DNA of 16,794 bases from Actinomycetes bacterium (GCA_023442845.1 JAEZXC010000050.1:1-16794), one strand, 5' to 3'; positions 7,639 to 15,314 are shown, counted from the stretch's first letter. Notes: generated by a model from the letters alone, not told the origin. Made by a program: numbers and translations.

Positions 7639-10149
7639 CTACTGGGAGATGACGAAGTTGACGAGGCCAGGCGGACGCGCGATCACCTTGCGCACCTCGG
7701 CGCCGCCAATGATCCGTGCGACATTCGGCGAAGCCAACGCGAGCGCGACAAGGTCATCCTCACTGACATCAGGAGCGACCTCGAGACGGTCGCGCACTTT
7801 ACCCATCACCTGGACCACACACGTCACCGTGTCGTGAACGAGGAGTGCGTCATCGACCTCCGGCAGTCCCGACAGCGCCACGAGGTCGGTGTGTCCCAGC
7901 ATGTGCCACATGTCTTCGGCACAGTACGGAGCAAAGAGGCTCAGCAGCTTGGCAACGACTTCGGCGGCTTCGCGGACGGCGGGGTCAGCCGGTCCTACTC
8001 CCGAGTCAATGGCCTTGCGCGTGTTGTTGACGAGTTCCATCACTCGCGCGACCACCACGTTAAAGCGGAAGGACTCGACGAGCTCGGCCGTCTCGGCAAG
8101 GGTGCGGTGCGTCACGGAACGCAACGCTGCATCGCCGAGCGCAGGGTCGACGCCCGGCTCAGAGGTGACATCGCGTGCGAGGCGCCACGCGCGGGCGAGG
8201 AACTTTGCGCTTCCGGCGGGTGAGACGTCCGCCCAGTCGATGTCGTCTTCGGGCGGGCCCGCGAACGCCATCGTGAGGCGGATGGCGTCAACGCCAAACT
8301 CGTCGAGTTGCTCGGACAGGCGGACAAGATTGCCGCGGGACTTCGACATCGCCGAGCCGTTCATCTGCACCATGCCCTGGTTGAGCAGTGCACTGAAGGG
8401 CTCCGAGAAGTTCACCATTCCCATGTCCCGCAGCGCTTTGGTGAAGAAGCGCGAGTAGAGGAGGTGGAGGATCGCGTGCGTGACGCCGCCCACGTACTGG
8501 TCAATGGGGCCCCACTTGGCCACCTCGTCCACATCGAATGGGCCATCGGTCTTGTTGACCGACAAGTAGCGCAGGAAGTACCACGACGAGTCGACAAAGG
8601 TGTCCATCGTGTCCGTATCGCGCTTTGCGGCCTCTCCACAACGCGGGCAGGGCACGTTGACCCAGTCGGTTGCTGCGGCAAGCGGCGATTGACCCTTCGG
8701 CTTGAGGTCGAGGCCCTCAGCATTGGGCAGACGCACTGGCAACTGGTCGTCTGGAACGGGCACTTCACCGCATGAGGGGCAGTGAACGATCGGGATGGGA
8801 GTACCCCAATAGCGCTGACGCGAAATGAGCCAGTCGCGCAAGCGGTAGTTGACCGCTGCCGCGCCCAACCCGTTGGCACCCAACTGCTCAACGACCGTCG
8901 CGATGGCGGCTTCCTTGCCGAGGCCGTTGAGGGAGCCCGAGTTGATCAGAGTGCCGTCGCCTGTGGTGGCGATACCCGACTCAGCCGGATCCGGCAGGGC
9001 CTCGCCGTTGTCGTCACGGCAATCAAGCACTGTACGAACCGGCAGATTCATTGCGCGAGCGAAGTCGAGGTCGCGCTGATCGTGGGCGGGCACGGCCATG
9101 ATGACGCCGTGGCCGTAGTCGGCAAGAACATAGTCCGACGCCCAGATCGGCAGCTTCTCGCCGTTGACCGGGTTGATGCCGTACCGCTGGAGGAAGACGC
9201 CCGTCTTGGGACGCTCGGTGCTGAGGCGGTCGATTTCGCTTGCCCCCTTCACCGCCTCCACGTACGAAGCAAAGGCTTGCTGAGTTTGAGCGTCGGCGCC
9301 TTGGACGAGCTCGGCGGCGAGGTCGGAATCCGCCGCGACCACCATGAAGGTGGCGCCGTACAGGGTGTCGGGCCGCGTCGTGTAGATCTCGACCGGCTCA
9401 TCGCGGCCCTCAATCTCAAACGTGACGTCGGCACCGCGGGAGCGCCCAATCCAGTTGCGCTGCATCGCGATGACCTTGTCGGGCCACGACCCGCGCAGGG
9501 TCTCGAGTTCGTCGAGCAACTCATCGGCATAGTCGGTCACCTTGAAGTACCACTGGGTGAGTTTCTTCTTTGTGACCGGGGTGTCGCAGCGCTCGCACAG
9601 GCCCGCCACCACCTGTTCATTCGCAAGCACTGTCTGGTCGTTGGGGCACCAGTTGACCTGGCTCGGCTTGCGGTAAGCGAGGCCGCGTTCGTACAGGCGC
9701 GTGAAAATCCACTGGTTCCAGCGGTAGTACTCGGGGCGGTGCGTCATGAGAACGCGGTCCCAGTCAAACGAACACGCGTAGCGTTCCATCGAGGCCCGCT
9801 GTTGGGCGATGTTGTCTTCAGTCCACGCGGCAGGGTCGACGCCGCGCTTGATCGCGGCGTTCTCGGCAGGCAGACCAAAAGAGTCCCAGCCAATGGGATG
9901 CAACACGTTGAAGCCGCGTAGCACCCAGTAGCGCGAGATGACGTCGCCGAGCGCGTAGGCCTCGGCGTGACCCATGTGAAGGTCGCCCGAGGGGTACGGG
10001 AACATGTCGAGCACGTACTTGGTGGGCCGCGTATCGCCCTCGTTACCTGAGCGGAAGGGCTGGCGTTCGGCCCACACCGGTAGCCACCGGTCTTCAATGG
10101 CACGGAAGTTGTAGCGGGCGTCGTCCAGGGTCTCAGCAGGCGTGGTCAC
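7639..10149 (-). CDS. leuS: Leucyl-tRNA synthetase
   Basis: This 836-residue class I enzyme joins leucine to tRNA-Leu with ATP. The HIGH motif appears as HMGH (58-61) after MFPYPSGDL, and the second ATP motif as AMSKSRGN (600-607), with Ala in place of the first Lys of KMSKS. The CP1 editing domain carries TTRPDTLYGAT (about 254-264) and AVPAHDQRDLDFA (about 351-363), whose Asp recognises the amino group of misacylated leucine or norvaline. Two cysteine clusters, one near NWCPND/CERCD and one near CPSCG/CPRCG, probably bind zinc. The anticodon-binding and C-terminal domains follow. The GTG start has only a weak GAG upstream but a TAGAAT box 6 bases before it, so a leaderless mRNA is likely. 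degV follows at once. Confidence 0.97.
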   Translation of the reverse strand: MTTPAETLDDARYNFRAIEDRWLPVWAERQPFRSGNEGDTRPTKYVLDMFPYPSGDLHMGHAEAYALGDVISRYWVLRGFNVLHPIGWDSFGLPAENAAIKRGVDPAAWTEDNIAQQRASMERYACSFDWDRVLMTHRPEYYRWNQWIFTRLYERGLAYRKPSQVNWCPNDQTVLANEQVVAGLCERCDTPVTKKKLTQWYFKVTDYADELLDELETLRGSWPDKVIAMQRNWIGRSRGADVTFEIEGRDEPVEIYTTRPDTLYGATFMVVAADSDLAAELVQGADAQTQQAFASYVEAVKGASEIDRLSTERPKTGVFLQRYGINPVNGEKLPIWASDYVLADYGHGVIMAVPAHDQRDLDFARAMNLPVRTVLDCRDDNGEALPDPAESGIATTGDGTLINSGSLNGLGKEAAIATVVEQLGANGLGAAAVNYRLRDWLISRQRYWGTPIPIVHCPSCGEVPVPDDQLPVRLPNAEGLDLKPKGQSPLAAATDWVNVPCPRCGEAAKRDTDTMDTFVDSSWYFLRYLSVNKTDGPFDVDEVAKWGPIDQYVGGVTHAILHLLYSRFFTKALRDMGMVNFSEPFSALLNQGMVQMNGSAMSKSRGNLVRLSEQLDEFGVDAIRLTMAFAGPPEDDIDWADVSPAGSAKFLARAWRLARDVTSEPGVDPALGDAALRSVTHRTLAETAELVESFRFNVVVARVMELVNNTRKAIDSGVGPADPAVREAAEVVAKLLSLFAPYCAEDMWHMLGHTDLVALSGLPEVDDALLVHDTVTCVVQVMGKVRDRLEVAPDVSEDDLVALALASPNVARIIGGAEVRKVIARPPGLVNFVISQ

Positions 10150-10161
10150 CGCTCGATTCTA
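10150..10161 (-). promoter_or_regulatory. Leaderless-type -10 box before leuS
   Basis: On the minus strand TAGAAT (10161-10156) is followed by 6 bases (CGAGCG) and then the leuS GTG. This matches TANNNT-N6-RTG. No consensus -35 was found at 16-18 bases upstream. The 134-base leuS/PH-gene gap holds this promoter and the divergent one. Confidence 0.5.
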
Positions 10162-10267
10162 TCGAGGCCACACGTCACTGCAGTGCCCACGCAAAACGCC
10201 GCGCACCCCGAGCTCCAAGGCGTGTGCCAGCACCTTCGCCTCATCCCTGGTGCAGGAGCGTCGTGCC

Positions 10268-10283
10268 TGCTAAGTTCCGAACC
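10268..10283 (+). promoter_or_regulatory. Leaderless-type extended -10 before PH-domain gene
   Basis: TGCTAAGTT combines an extended -10 TG with TAAGTT (10271-10276), and 7 bases later comes the ATG at 10284. The position argues for that ATG and against an upstream in-frame start at 10224. An extended -10 can work without a good -35, and none is obvious here. Confidence 0.5.
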
Positions 10284-10799
10284 ATGAGTTCCTTTACGCG
10301 CCGGCTTGCGCCCGATGAGCAACTACTCCTCCATCGTCACCCCCACTGGAAGACGGTGATTGGTGGAATCCTCCTCGGCATCGTCGTCACCGTTGCGGCC
10401 GCAATCGGTGTGTTTTGGTGGGCGTGGGAACTCGATTCGCCGTGGAAGTCGGTGATGTCGATTGCGTTTGGTGTGCTGTGGCTCGGTGTCTTCATCTGGT
10501 TCGTTGTCGCGCCGATCGTGCGTTGGCTCACCACGCACTTCGCGATCACAGACCGCCGTGTCATCTACCGCACAGGCGTTTTCAACACGTCCGGCATTGA
10601 CATTCCCCTCGCGCGCATCAACTCGGTCCAGTTCCGGCACGCGTTCTGGGACCGCATCTTCCGCACGGGCACACTCATCATCGAGTCGGCTTCCGACGAA
10701 CCACTCGAGTTTGATGACATCCCGCAGGTCGAAGCGGTGCACTCGATGCTCTATCACGAACTCAACGACGTCATTGATGGGGATGACGACAACCGGTAG
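10284..10799 (+). CDS. PH-domain-containing membrane protein (YdbS/bPH-like)
   Basis: A 171-residue protein with a short basic N terminus (FTRRLAPDEQLLLHRHPHWK), two membrane helices (about 26-48 and 57-79) and a cytoplasmic bacterial PH domain (about 82-162). The PH domain shows the family pattern: THFAITDRRVIYRTGVF, IPLARINSVQ, and RTGTLIIESASDEPLEFDDIP. Function is unknown; related proteins are common in actinobacteria, often near cell-envelope or biotin genes, and some have been linked to stress. The ATG at 10284 is chosen because a TANNNT box lies exactly 7 bases upstream and the protein then begins at its conserved region. It is divergent from leuS and 53 bases upstream of the molybdate regulator. 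No terminator was seen in that gap, so readthrough is possible. Confidence 0.85.
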   Translation: MSSFTRRLAPDEQLLLHRHPHWKTVIGGILLGIVVTVAAAIGVFWWAWELDSPWKSVMSIAFGVLWLGVFIWFVVAPIVRWLTTHFAITDRRVIYRTGVFNTSGIDIPLARINSVQFRHAFWDRIFRTGTLIIESASDEPLEFDDIPQVEAVHSMLYHELNDVIDGDDDNR

Positions 10800-10815
10800 T
10801 CACAACACAAAACGC

Positions 10816-10852
10816 TTGTTGACGCCGCACATGCGGCAGTAAACTCGGATGC
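10816..10852 (+). promoter_or_regulatory. mod operon promoter with operator-like palindrome
   Basis: The -10 box TAAACT (10840-10845) lies 7 bases before the ATG at 10853, again a leaderless layout. Upstream are two possible -35 boxes: TTGTTG (10816-10821, 18-base spacer) or TTGACG (10819-10824, 15-base spacer). Inside the spacer sits the inverted repeat GCCGCA-CA-TGCGGC (10824-10837). A protein bound there would block RNA polymerase. The HTH-TOBE protein encoded just downstream is the natural candidate, making this a likely autoregulated, molybdate-responsive promoter. The binding partner is inferred. Confidence 0.55.
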
Positions 10853-11260
10853 ATGCCGCATCTGCGCATTTCTGAGGCCGCCGCTCTCACAGGCGTCAGC
10901 GACGACACGTTCCGTCGGTGGCTCAAAGCCGAGGACGTCGCCACGGATACCGATGACGCCGGTCGCATGGTGGTCTCAGGTGAGATCGTGGCGCGCTTTG
11001 CCTCCCAAGCACCGACTCCCCACGATGCAACGGGCGTGATGCGTTCCGCCCGCAATCGCTTCCCCGGCATCGTCACCGCCATCAAGAAGGACGCGGTGAT
11101 GTCTCAAGTAGACATGCAGTGCGGACCGTTCAGAGTGGTCTCGCTCATGAGTACTGAGGCGGTGGAGGACCTGGGCCTCACGGTGGGATCGGTCACCACC
11201 GCCGTCGTGAAGTCGACCGCTGTCATCGTGGAGTCCGCACCGCGCGAAGGAAGCGCGTGA
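10853..11260 (+). CDS. HTH-TOBE (ModE-like) molybdate-responsive regulator
   Basis: A 135-residue protein with two parts. Residues about 4-26 form a helix-turn-helix of the MerR/excisionase type (RISEAAALTGVSDDTFRRWL). Residues about 66-128 form a single TOBE/Mop domain (RSARNRFPGIVTAIKKD to VVKSTAVIVES), a fold that binds molybdate or tungstate oxyanions at the interface of oligomers. The protein therefore joins DNA binding to molybdate sensing like ModE, but is shorter and has one TOBE domain. It heads modABC, and its TGA stop overlaps the modA GTG by 4 bases. It probably represses its own operon when molybdate is plentiful. A purely molybdate-storing role is less likely given the HTH. The start follows the -10 box by 7 bases. 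Confidence 0.85.
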   Translation: MPHLRISEAAALTGVSDDTFRRWLKAEDVATDTDDAGRMVVSGEIVARFASQAPTPHDATGVMRSARNRFPGIVTAIKKDAVMSQVDMQCGPFRVVSLMSTEAVEDLGLTVGSVTTAVVKSTAVIVESAPREGSA

Positions 11261-12024
11261 ATCACAGTCTCGCCGCACTGAGCGCGCTCGCCACACTCGC
11301 GGTTGTCGGTTGCGCTCCCGACCCCCACCCCGGTGTCGACGCCCCCAGTTCCGAATCCCGAGTCGTGGTGGACGTGTACGCTGCCGCCTCGCTCGCATCC
11401 GTGTTCACCGAGTTGGCGACCGCCTACGAGGCGGCTCATCCCGACGTCGACATCGTCGTCACCTTCGCCGGCTCTTCCGAGCTCGCGACGCACATTCTTG
11501 AGGGTGCCCCAGCCGACGTGTTTGCGGCGGCGGACGAGGAGACAATGGAGCGCGTCGACTCCGATACGGCGGGCGATATTGCCATCTTCGCCACGAATAG
11601 CCTCACCATTGCGGTCCCCGCCGGAAACCCTGCGGGAGTCACTGGGATGACGTCGCTGTCACGCCCGGAGCTCCTTGTCGTCATGTGCGCGCCAACCGTG
11701 CCGTGTGGTGCCGCCGCAGCCCGCGCTCAAGACGCGTACGCCGTTTCGATCACCGCAGCGTCGGAAGAATCCAATGTCACCGACGTCCTCGGAAAAGTCG
11801 CCTCCGGCGAGGCCGACGCCGGCCTCGTCTACGGGACCGACATCGTCCGGGCGCGCGGGGTCGAGGACGTGCCACTCGGCGACGTGCCGCTCCCCGTCAA
11901 CCGCTACCCCATCGCGGTCATGGATACGGGCGACGCGGCCGTGGCCGGGCAAGGTTTCGTCGACTTTGTCCTCAGCAACGTCGGACGGGCCAGCCTTGCC
12001 GACGCTGGATTTGGCCTGCAATGA
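11257..12024 (+). CDS. modA: Molybdate ABC transporter substrate-binding lipoprotein
   Basis: This 255-residue protein is the extracellular receptor that captures molybdate (and usually tungstate) for ModBC. A lipobox VVGC puts the lipidated cysteine at residue 19. The mature part follows the ModA pattern: VYAAASLASVFTEL, TFAGSSELATHILEGAPADVFAAAD, then VPAGNP, and near the end GEADAGLVYGTDI. The signal n-region is unusual in lacking Lys or Arg before the hydrophobic core. The GTG start overlaps the previous stop and is preceded by GAAGGAAG, a good ribosome binding site. No in-frame upstream start exists. The stop overlaps the modB start by 4 bases. Sulfate-binding homologues are less likely because of the AAASL and GAPADVF motifs and the neighbouring TOBE regulator. 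Confidence 0.95.
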   Translation: MNHSLAALSALATLAVVGCAPDPHPGVDAPSSESRVVVDVYAAASLASVFTELATAYEAAHPDVDIVVTFAGSSELATHILEGAPADVFAAADEETMERVDSDTAGDIAIFATNSLTIAVPAGNPAGVTGMTSLSRPELLVVMCAPTVPCGAAAARAQDAYAVSITAASEESNVTDVLGKVASGEADAGLVYGTDIVRARGVEDVPLGDVPLPVNRYPIAVMDTGDAAVAGQGFVDFVLSNVGRASLADAGFGLQ

Positions 12025-12815
12025 ACCGGCAGTCGGGGTTGCCACTACCTCGTACCGTCGTGGCAGTGGCCGCGGTAGCCGCACTATTCGCGCTCGTGCC
12101 AATCGCGGGTCTTGCGTCTCGCACCGAATGGTCGGCTCTCGACGCCCACCTGTCGTCGCCAGCTGTGCGGGAGGCGATGTGGCTGTCGTTGCGCACCTCG
12201 GTTTGCGCCGCCATTGCCTGCGTCGCATTAGGCGTGCCGCTTGGTCTTGCACTGACGCGCCTGCGAGGCCCACTTCGCTCGATCGCCCGCGCCATCTTGC
12301 TCGCACCGCTCGTATTGCCTCCGGTGGTGAGCGGACTTGGGCTCCTATACGCGTTGGGGCGCCGGGGGTTGCTTGGCCCTGCACTCGAGGCGGGCGGAGT
12401 GTCGTTGTCCTTCACGACAGCTGCCGTCATCATTGCCCAGACATTTGTTGCCCTGCCATTCATGGTGGCTGCGGTGGAAGCGGCGGCGATCGCGCACGGC
12501 CCGCGCGCGGCACTCGTCGCCGCGTCCTTCGGCGCCTCGCGGTGGCGAATCCTGCGGGACGTGACGCTCCCTGCCATTGCCCCCGGCATCGCAACGGGCG
12601 CGGTGTTGGCTTTCGCGCGCTCCCTTGGCGAGTTTGGAGCCACATTGACGTTCGCGGGAAGCGCGGAAGGTGTCACCCGCACCGCGCCGTTGCTCATCTA
12701 TTTGGCGCGCGAATCGTCGCCTCAAGCGGCCGTCGCTTTGGGACTTGTTCTGCTGGCCATCGCAGTCGTCATCGTCGCTGTCGCGCTCGGTCCGGCGAGG
12801 GGGATGCGGCGATGA
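12021..12815 (+). CDS. modB: Molybdate ABC transporter permease
   Basis: A 264-residue membrane protein with about six hydrophobic helices that forms the molybdate channel as a dimer. The cytoplasmic EAA loop that docks onto ModC spans about 160-190, with AASFGASRWRILRDVTLP (invariant Gly at 171). It is followed by the conserved FARSLGEFGATLTFAGS, typical of ModB and CysT/CysW permeases. The ATG at 12021 overlaps the modA TGA as ATGA, which fixes the start; a longer open frame upstream runs within modA and is not coding. The stop overlaps the modC ATG by 4 bases. This chain of 4-base overlaps means ModA, ModB and ModC are translated together. Confidence 0.95.
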   Translation: MNRQSGLPLPRTVVAVAAVAALFALVPIAGLASRTEWSALDAHLSSPAVREAMWLSLRTSVCAAIACVALGVPLGLALTRLRGPLRSIARAILLAPLVLPPVVSGLGLLYALGRRGLLGPALEAGGVSLSFTTAAVIIAQTFVALPFMVAAVEAAAIAHGPRAALVAASFGASRWRILRDVTLPAIAPGIATGAVLAFARSLGEFGATLTFAGSAEGVTRTAPLLIYLARESSPQAAVALGLVLLAIAVVIVAVALGPARGMRR

Positions 12816-13840
12816 CCCTCCACGCCGGAATTGAGGTGAGCTCCCGAGGTGTCTCGGCCGCCATTGACGTGGCGTCAGGCGAATCGCTTGTTCTTGTTGG
12901 CCCTAATGGATCGGGCAAGAGCACTGTGGTGGAGGCGGTCGCGGGAGTCATCGCACTCGACTCTGGCGCCATCACTGTGGACGGCATCCCGTACGTACCG
13001 CGCGCACGAGGGCGCGCGCGCGAGATGACTCCGCGCGTGGCACTCGTTCCGCAGGACGGGGTCCTCCTCCCCCACCTCAGCGTTGTCGACAACGTCGGCT
13101 TTGGACCGCGAGCGCGAGGGGCGCGCCGCCCGGTTGCCCGCGCCATCGCGTCGGCCGTTCTTGATCAAGTAGGGGCGGCACACGTGGCGCAACGTCGCCC
13201 GCACGAACTGTCGGGAGGTGAGATCCGCCGCATTGCGATCGCACGCGCTCTCGCTCTTGAACCTCAGGTCATCTTGCTCGACGAGCCCTTTGCGGGCCTC
13301 GATGTGGACGTGGCGGCGGGCATTCGGGCGCTCGTCACGTCACTGCGCGCAGATACGACGCTCGTCCTCACCACGCACGACGCTGCAGACGCCGTGCTCC
13401 TCGGCGATCAGGTGGCGGTGTTGGACACGGGACGCATTGTCGAGGCGGGGCCACCCCGTGAGGTCTTCACCCAACCACGCACCGCCTTTTCTGCGCGCAT
13501 GGCTGGACGCGTGCTGGTGACGGGTGTGCTGTCGGATGGCGCACTGGTGACCACCGACGGCGATCGCATACCCGTCGCTGGCAGCCACAACGACGGGCGC
13601 GAGGCGGCACTTGCGGTACGGCCCGCGGACGTCCGCGCGCAGCCGGAGACTGCACCACGGGACAACGGCTATACGTGGATGATCCGGCCGTTAACGGGCC
13701 TCGAACCCCGAACCGACACGATCCGTGTCCATGGCGGAACGCTTGTCGCCGACGTCGAGCCCGAGTATGCGCGGTTGCTGGCGCCCGGCGGCGCCGTGGT
13801 GTTTGGTGTGCCGCACGGCCAGGAGGCCTACGCGATCTAG
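12812..13840 (+). CDS. modC: Molybdate ABC transporter ATP-binding protein
   Basis: This 342-residue ATPase powers molybdate import. Walker A is GPNGSGKST (30-38), the Q-loop lies in ALVPQDG (near 82), the signature is LSGGEIRR (133-140), Walker B is VILLDEP (153-159) and the H-loop histidine is at 189 (TTHDAAD). The C-terminal 100 residues resemble a TOBE/Mop-type regulatory domain (RVLVTGVLSDGALVTTDG to AALAVRPADVRA), which in ModC homologues allows feedback inhibition by molybdate. The ATG at 12812 overlaps the modB stop. A much longer open frame in phase from 11675 only crosses modA and modB and is not coding. The gene ends 4 bases before the stop of convergent narK, with no terminator between. 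Confidence 0.95.
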   Translation: MTLHAGIEVSSRGVSAAIDVASGESLVLVGPNGSGKSTVVEAVAGVIALDSGAITVDGIPYVPRARGRAREMTPRVALVPQDGVLLPHLSVVDNVGFGPRARGARRPVARAIASAVLDQVGAAHVAQRRPHELSGGEIRRIAIARALALEPQVILLDEPFAGLDVDVAAGIRALVTSLRADTTLVLTTHDAADAVLLGDQVAVLDTGRIVEAGPPREVFTQPRTAFSARMAGRVLVTGVLSDGALVTTDGDRIPVAGSHNDGREAALAVRPADVRAQPETAPRDNGYTWMIRPLTGLEPRTDTIRVHGGTLVADVEPEYARLLAPGGAVVFGVPHGQEAYAI

Positions 13841-13844
13841 CGCG

Positions 13845-15185
13845 TCAGCTGGGCCGTTCCGCCTTGGGTCGGGCGTAGTAGTACCACGACATTGCGGCGG
13901 CGTTAGCGGCGCAGAACACCCACCACCAGAACAGGAACGGCGGTGGTGTCGCGACCAAAATGATCGAGAAGAAGAACGGCCCGAAGGCCGCGACCGCAGA
14001 GGTGAACCCAATCACCGTTCCCGACTGGGGCCGGGGGAAGATGCTCGGCATCTGCTTAAAGGTGGAGGCATTGCCCATCCCCGAGAAGAGGAAGATCGCG
14101 AGCATTCCCCACAGGAACTTGGGGAAGTCGCTGGCCGAGTTCGGGTTCAACTGGAGGGCCGTGTAGGCGCATGACAAGGTGATGCCGACGCAGGCGATCA
14201 TCGTCACGCGGCCTCCACCCAAGCGGTCGGCGACCGGGCCGAACACGACGCGTGCGGCAGAGCCGACGAGCGCACCAAGAAAGGCGTACTTGACGGGGTC
14301 AATTCCCGCGTCCCCGAACACACCCACGCCGTAGACGTTCTTGATGAGCAGGGCGAAGATCGCGGCAAATCCAGAGAACGCACCAAAGGTGACCACGTAC
14401 ATCAGCGTCATGATCCACGTGTGCTTGTCCCGGAACACTCCCAGCTGGTCGCGCACCCGCGCCACGCCCACGGGCACCGACCGTAGGAGCAACCACGCGA
14501 GGACGGTGCCGATCACGGTGAGCGATGACCACGCGTATCCCGCGTTCTGGTACCAGACCTTGTGGACCTCTTGGGTGGTCTCATCCGTGAGGTGCTGGGG
14601 CCCCCCGATGATGCCGGCGAATGCGCCGCCGAGGAGCATGAAGCCCACGATCCACGGGGTCGCCAACTGCACGATCGACACCCCAAAGTTGCCGATCCCG
14701 CCTTGGATGCCCAAGGCAGTCCCCGCCTTGGCGCGCGGGAAGAAGTACGAGGTTGACGGCATAAATCCAGCAAAGGCGGCGCCGCCGATGCCGGTGAAGA
14801 AGCTGAAGACGAGGAGCACCCAGTAGGGGGTGTTGGGGTTCTGGACGGCGAGCGACCAGCCGATGATCGGCACGAGCAACAGCCCGGTGGTGTACGTGAC
14901 GAGGCGGCGCGTGCCGAGCACTGGCGGCAAGAACATCCACACCATGCGTAGCAGACCGCCTGCAAGGCCAGGCATCGCTGTGAGCCAGTAGAGTTGACTC
15001 TCTGAAATGTCGAAGCCAAGCTCGTTCAGCATCGGCGCAATGGCCGAGACGAGGAACCACACAATGAAGCACAAGGTGAGGTTGAACGTCGTGATCGACA
15101 GGGTGCGCCACGCGAGGCGCTTATCCCATGCCTCCTCGGGGTCCCACGTTTCGAGCCAGCCCCGACGCGTTGCCGTGTTGGTCAT
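13845..15185 (-). CDS. narK: NarK-type nitrate/nitrite transporter (MFS)
   Basis: A 446-residue major facilitator protein with about 12 membrane helices. It carries the nitrate signature region TGIGGAAFAGFMPSTSYFFP followed by GTALGIQGGIGNFGVSIVQL, and a second Gly/Ala-rich signature near AAVAAFGPFFF. Arg80 (GGLLRMVW) and Arg312 (GSAARVVFG) match the two substrate-binding arginines known in E. coli NarK. It imports nitrate and/or exchanges it for nitrite. The start is the ATG at 15185, preceded by GGAAGGA with a 6-base gap; in-frame extension to 15248 adds a poor N terminus and lies over the promoter. Neighbours are the divergent regulator and narG, so a role in nitrate respiration is very likely. 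Confidence 0.94.
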   Translation of the reverse strand: MTNTATRRGWLETWDPEEAWDKRLAWRTLSITTFNLTLCFIVWFLVSAIAPMLNELGFDISESQLYWLTAMPGLAGGLLRMVWMFLPPVLGTRRLVTYTTGLLLVPIIGWSLAVQNPNTPYWVLLVFSFFTGIGGAAFAGFMPSTSYFFPRAKAGTALGIQGGIGNFGVSIVQLATPWIVGFMLLGGAFAGIIGGPQHLTDETTQEVHKVWYQNAGYAWSSLTVIGTVLAWLLLRSVPVGVARVRDQLGVFRDKHTWIMTLMYVVTFGAFSGFAAIFALLIKNVYGVGVFGDAGIDPVKYAFLGALVGSAARVVFGPVADRLGGGRVTMIACVGITLSCAYTALQLNPNSASDFPKFLWGMLAIFLFSGMGNASTFKQMPSIFPRPQSGTVIGFTSAVAAFGPFFFSIILVATPPPFLFWWWVFCAANAAAMSWYYYARPKAERPS

Positions 15186-15235
15186 GCCATGTCCTTCCAT
15201 AGGCGTACCCCGGGGACAAGGGGTGCGCGATCGCC

Positions 15236-15277
15236 ACGCTAGTGACATTTTTTACTACGGTCAATAAGTATCGTCAA
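15236..15277 (-). promoter_or_regulatory. Tandem candidate promoters of narK
   Basis: Read on the minus strand, TTGACC (15264-15259), a 17-base spacer and TAGCGT (15241-15236) form one promoter, leaving a leader of about 45 bases. Thirteen bases farther upstream, TTGACG (15277-15272), 17 bases and TAAAAA (15254-15249) form a second. The two -35 boxes belong to a repeated GTCAATAA (15260-15267 and 15273-15280, plus-strand reading). Which is used is unknown. Confidence 0.5.
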
Positions 15278-15300
15278 TAAAGACTTGTCGGAAAAAATGT
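15245..15300. repeat. 9-bp inverted repeat flanking the narK/regulator promoter
   Basis: ACATTTTTT (15245-15253) and AAAAAATGT (15292-15300) are perfect inverted copies separated by 38 bases. They enclose the two GTCAATAA direct repeats, spaced 13 bases apart. The whole segment is far more A/T-rich than the surrounding genes. It may be an operator pair for a dimeric regulator or a bendable promoter element. The arm is partly an A/T run, so chance is not excluded. Confidence 0.5.
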
Positions 15301-15314
15301 GCTAGGAAAGTGGT

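Noticed and set aside
8782..9921. A 379-codon plus-strand open frame
   Set aside because: It is entirely antisense to leuS, whose motifs are clear, and its sequence matches no known family pattern.
11675..12811. N-terminal extension of modC over modA and modB
   Set aside because: The extension is out of frame with two well-supported genes and reads as low-complexity Arg/Pro/Ser. The real modC starts at 12812 with a 4-base overlap.
15204..15225. Hairpin in the narK leader (ACCCC/GGGGT around an 8-base loop)
   Set aside because: A 5-bp stem in GC-rich DNA is expected by chance, and nothing marks it as a riboswitch such as the Moco element.
15186..15248. A 21-residue N-terminal extension of NarK
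   Set aside because: It would cover the leader and -10 box, and a good GGAAGGA site fits the ATG at 15185. The extension has no transporter-like features.
15186..15314. FNR/CRP-type box upstream of narK or the regulator
   Set aside because: I looked for TTGAT-N4-ATCAA and TGTGA-N6-TCACA and found no acceptable match. The TTGAC repeats are better explained as -35 boxes.
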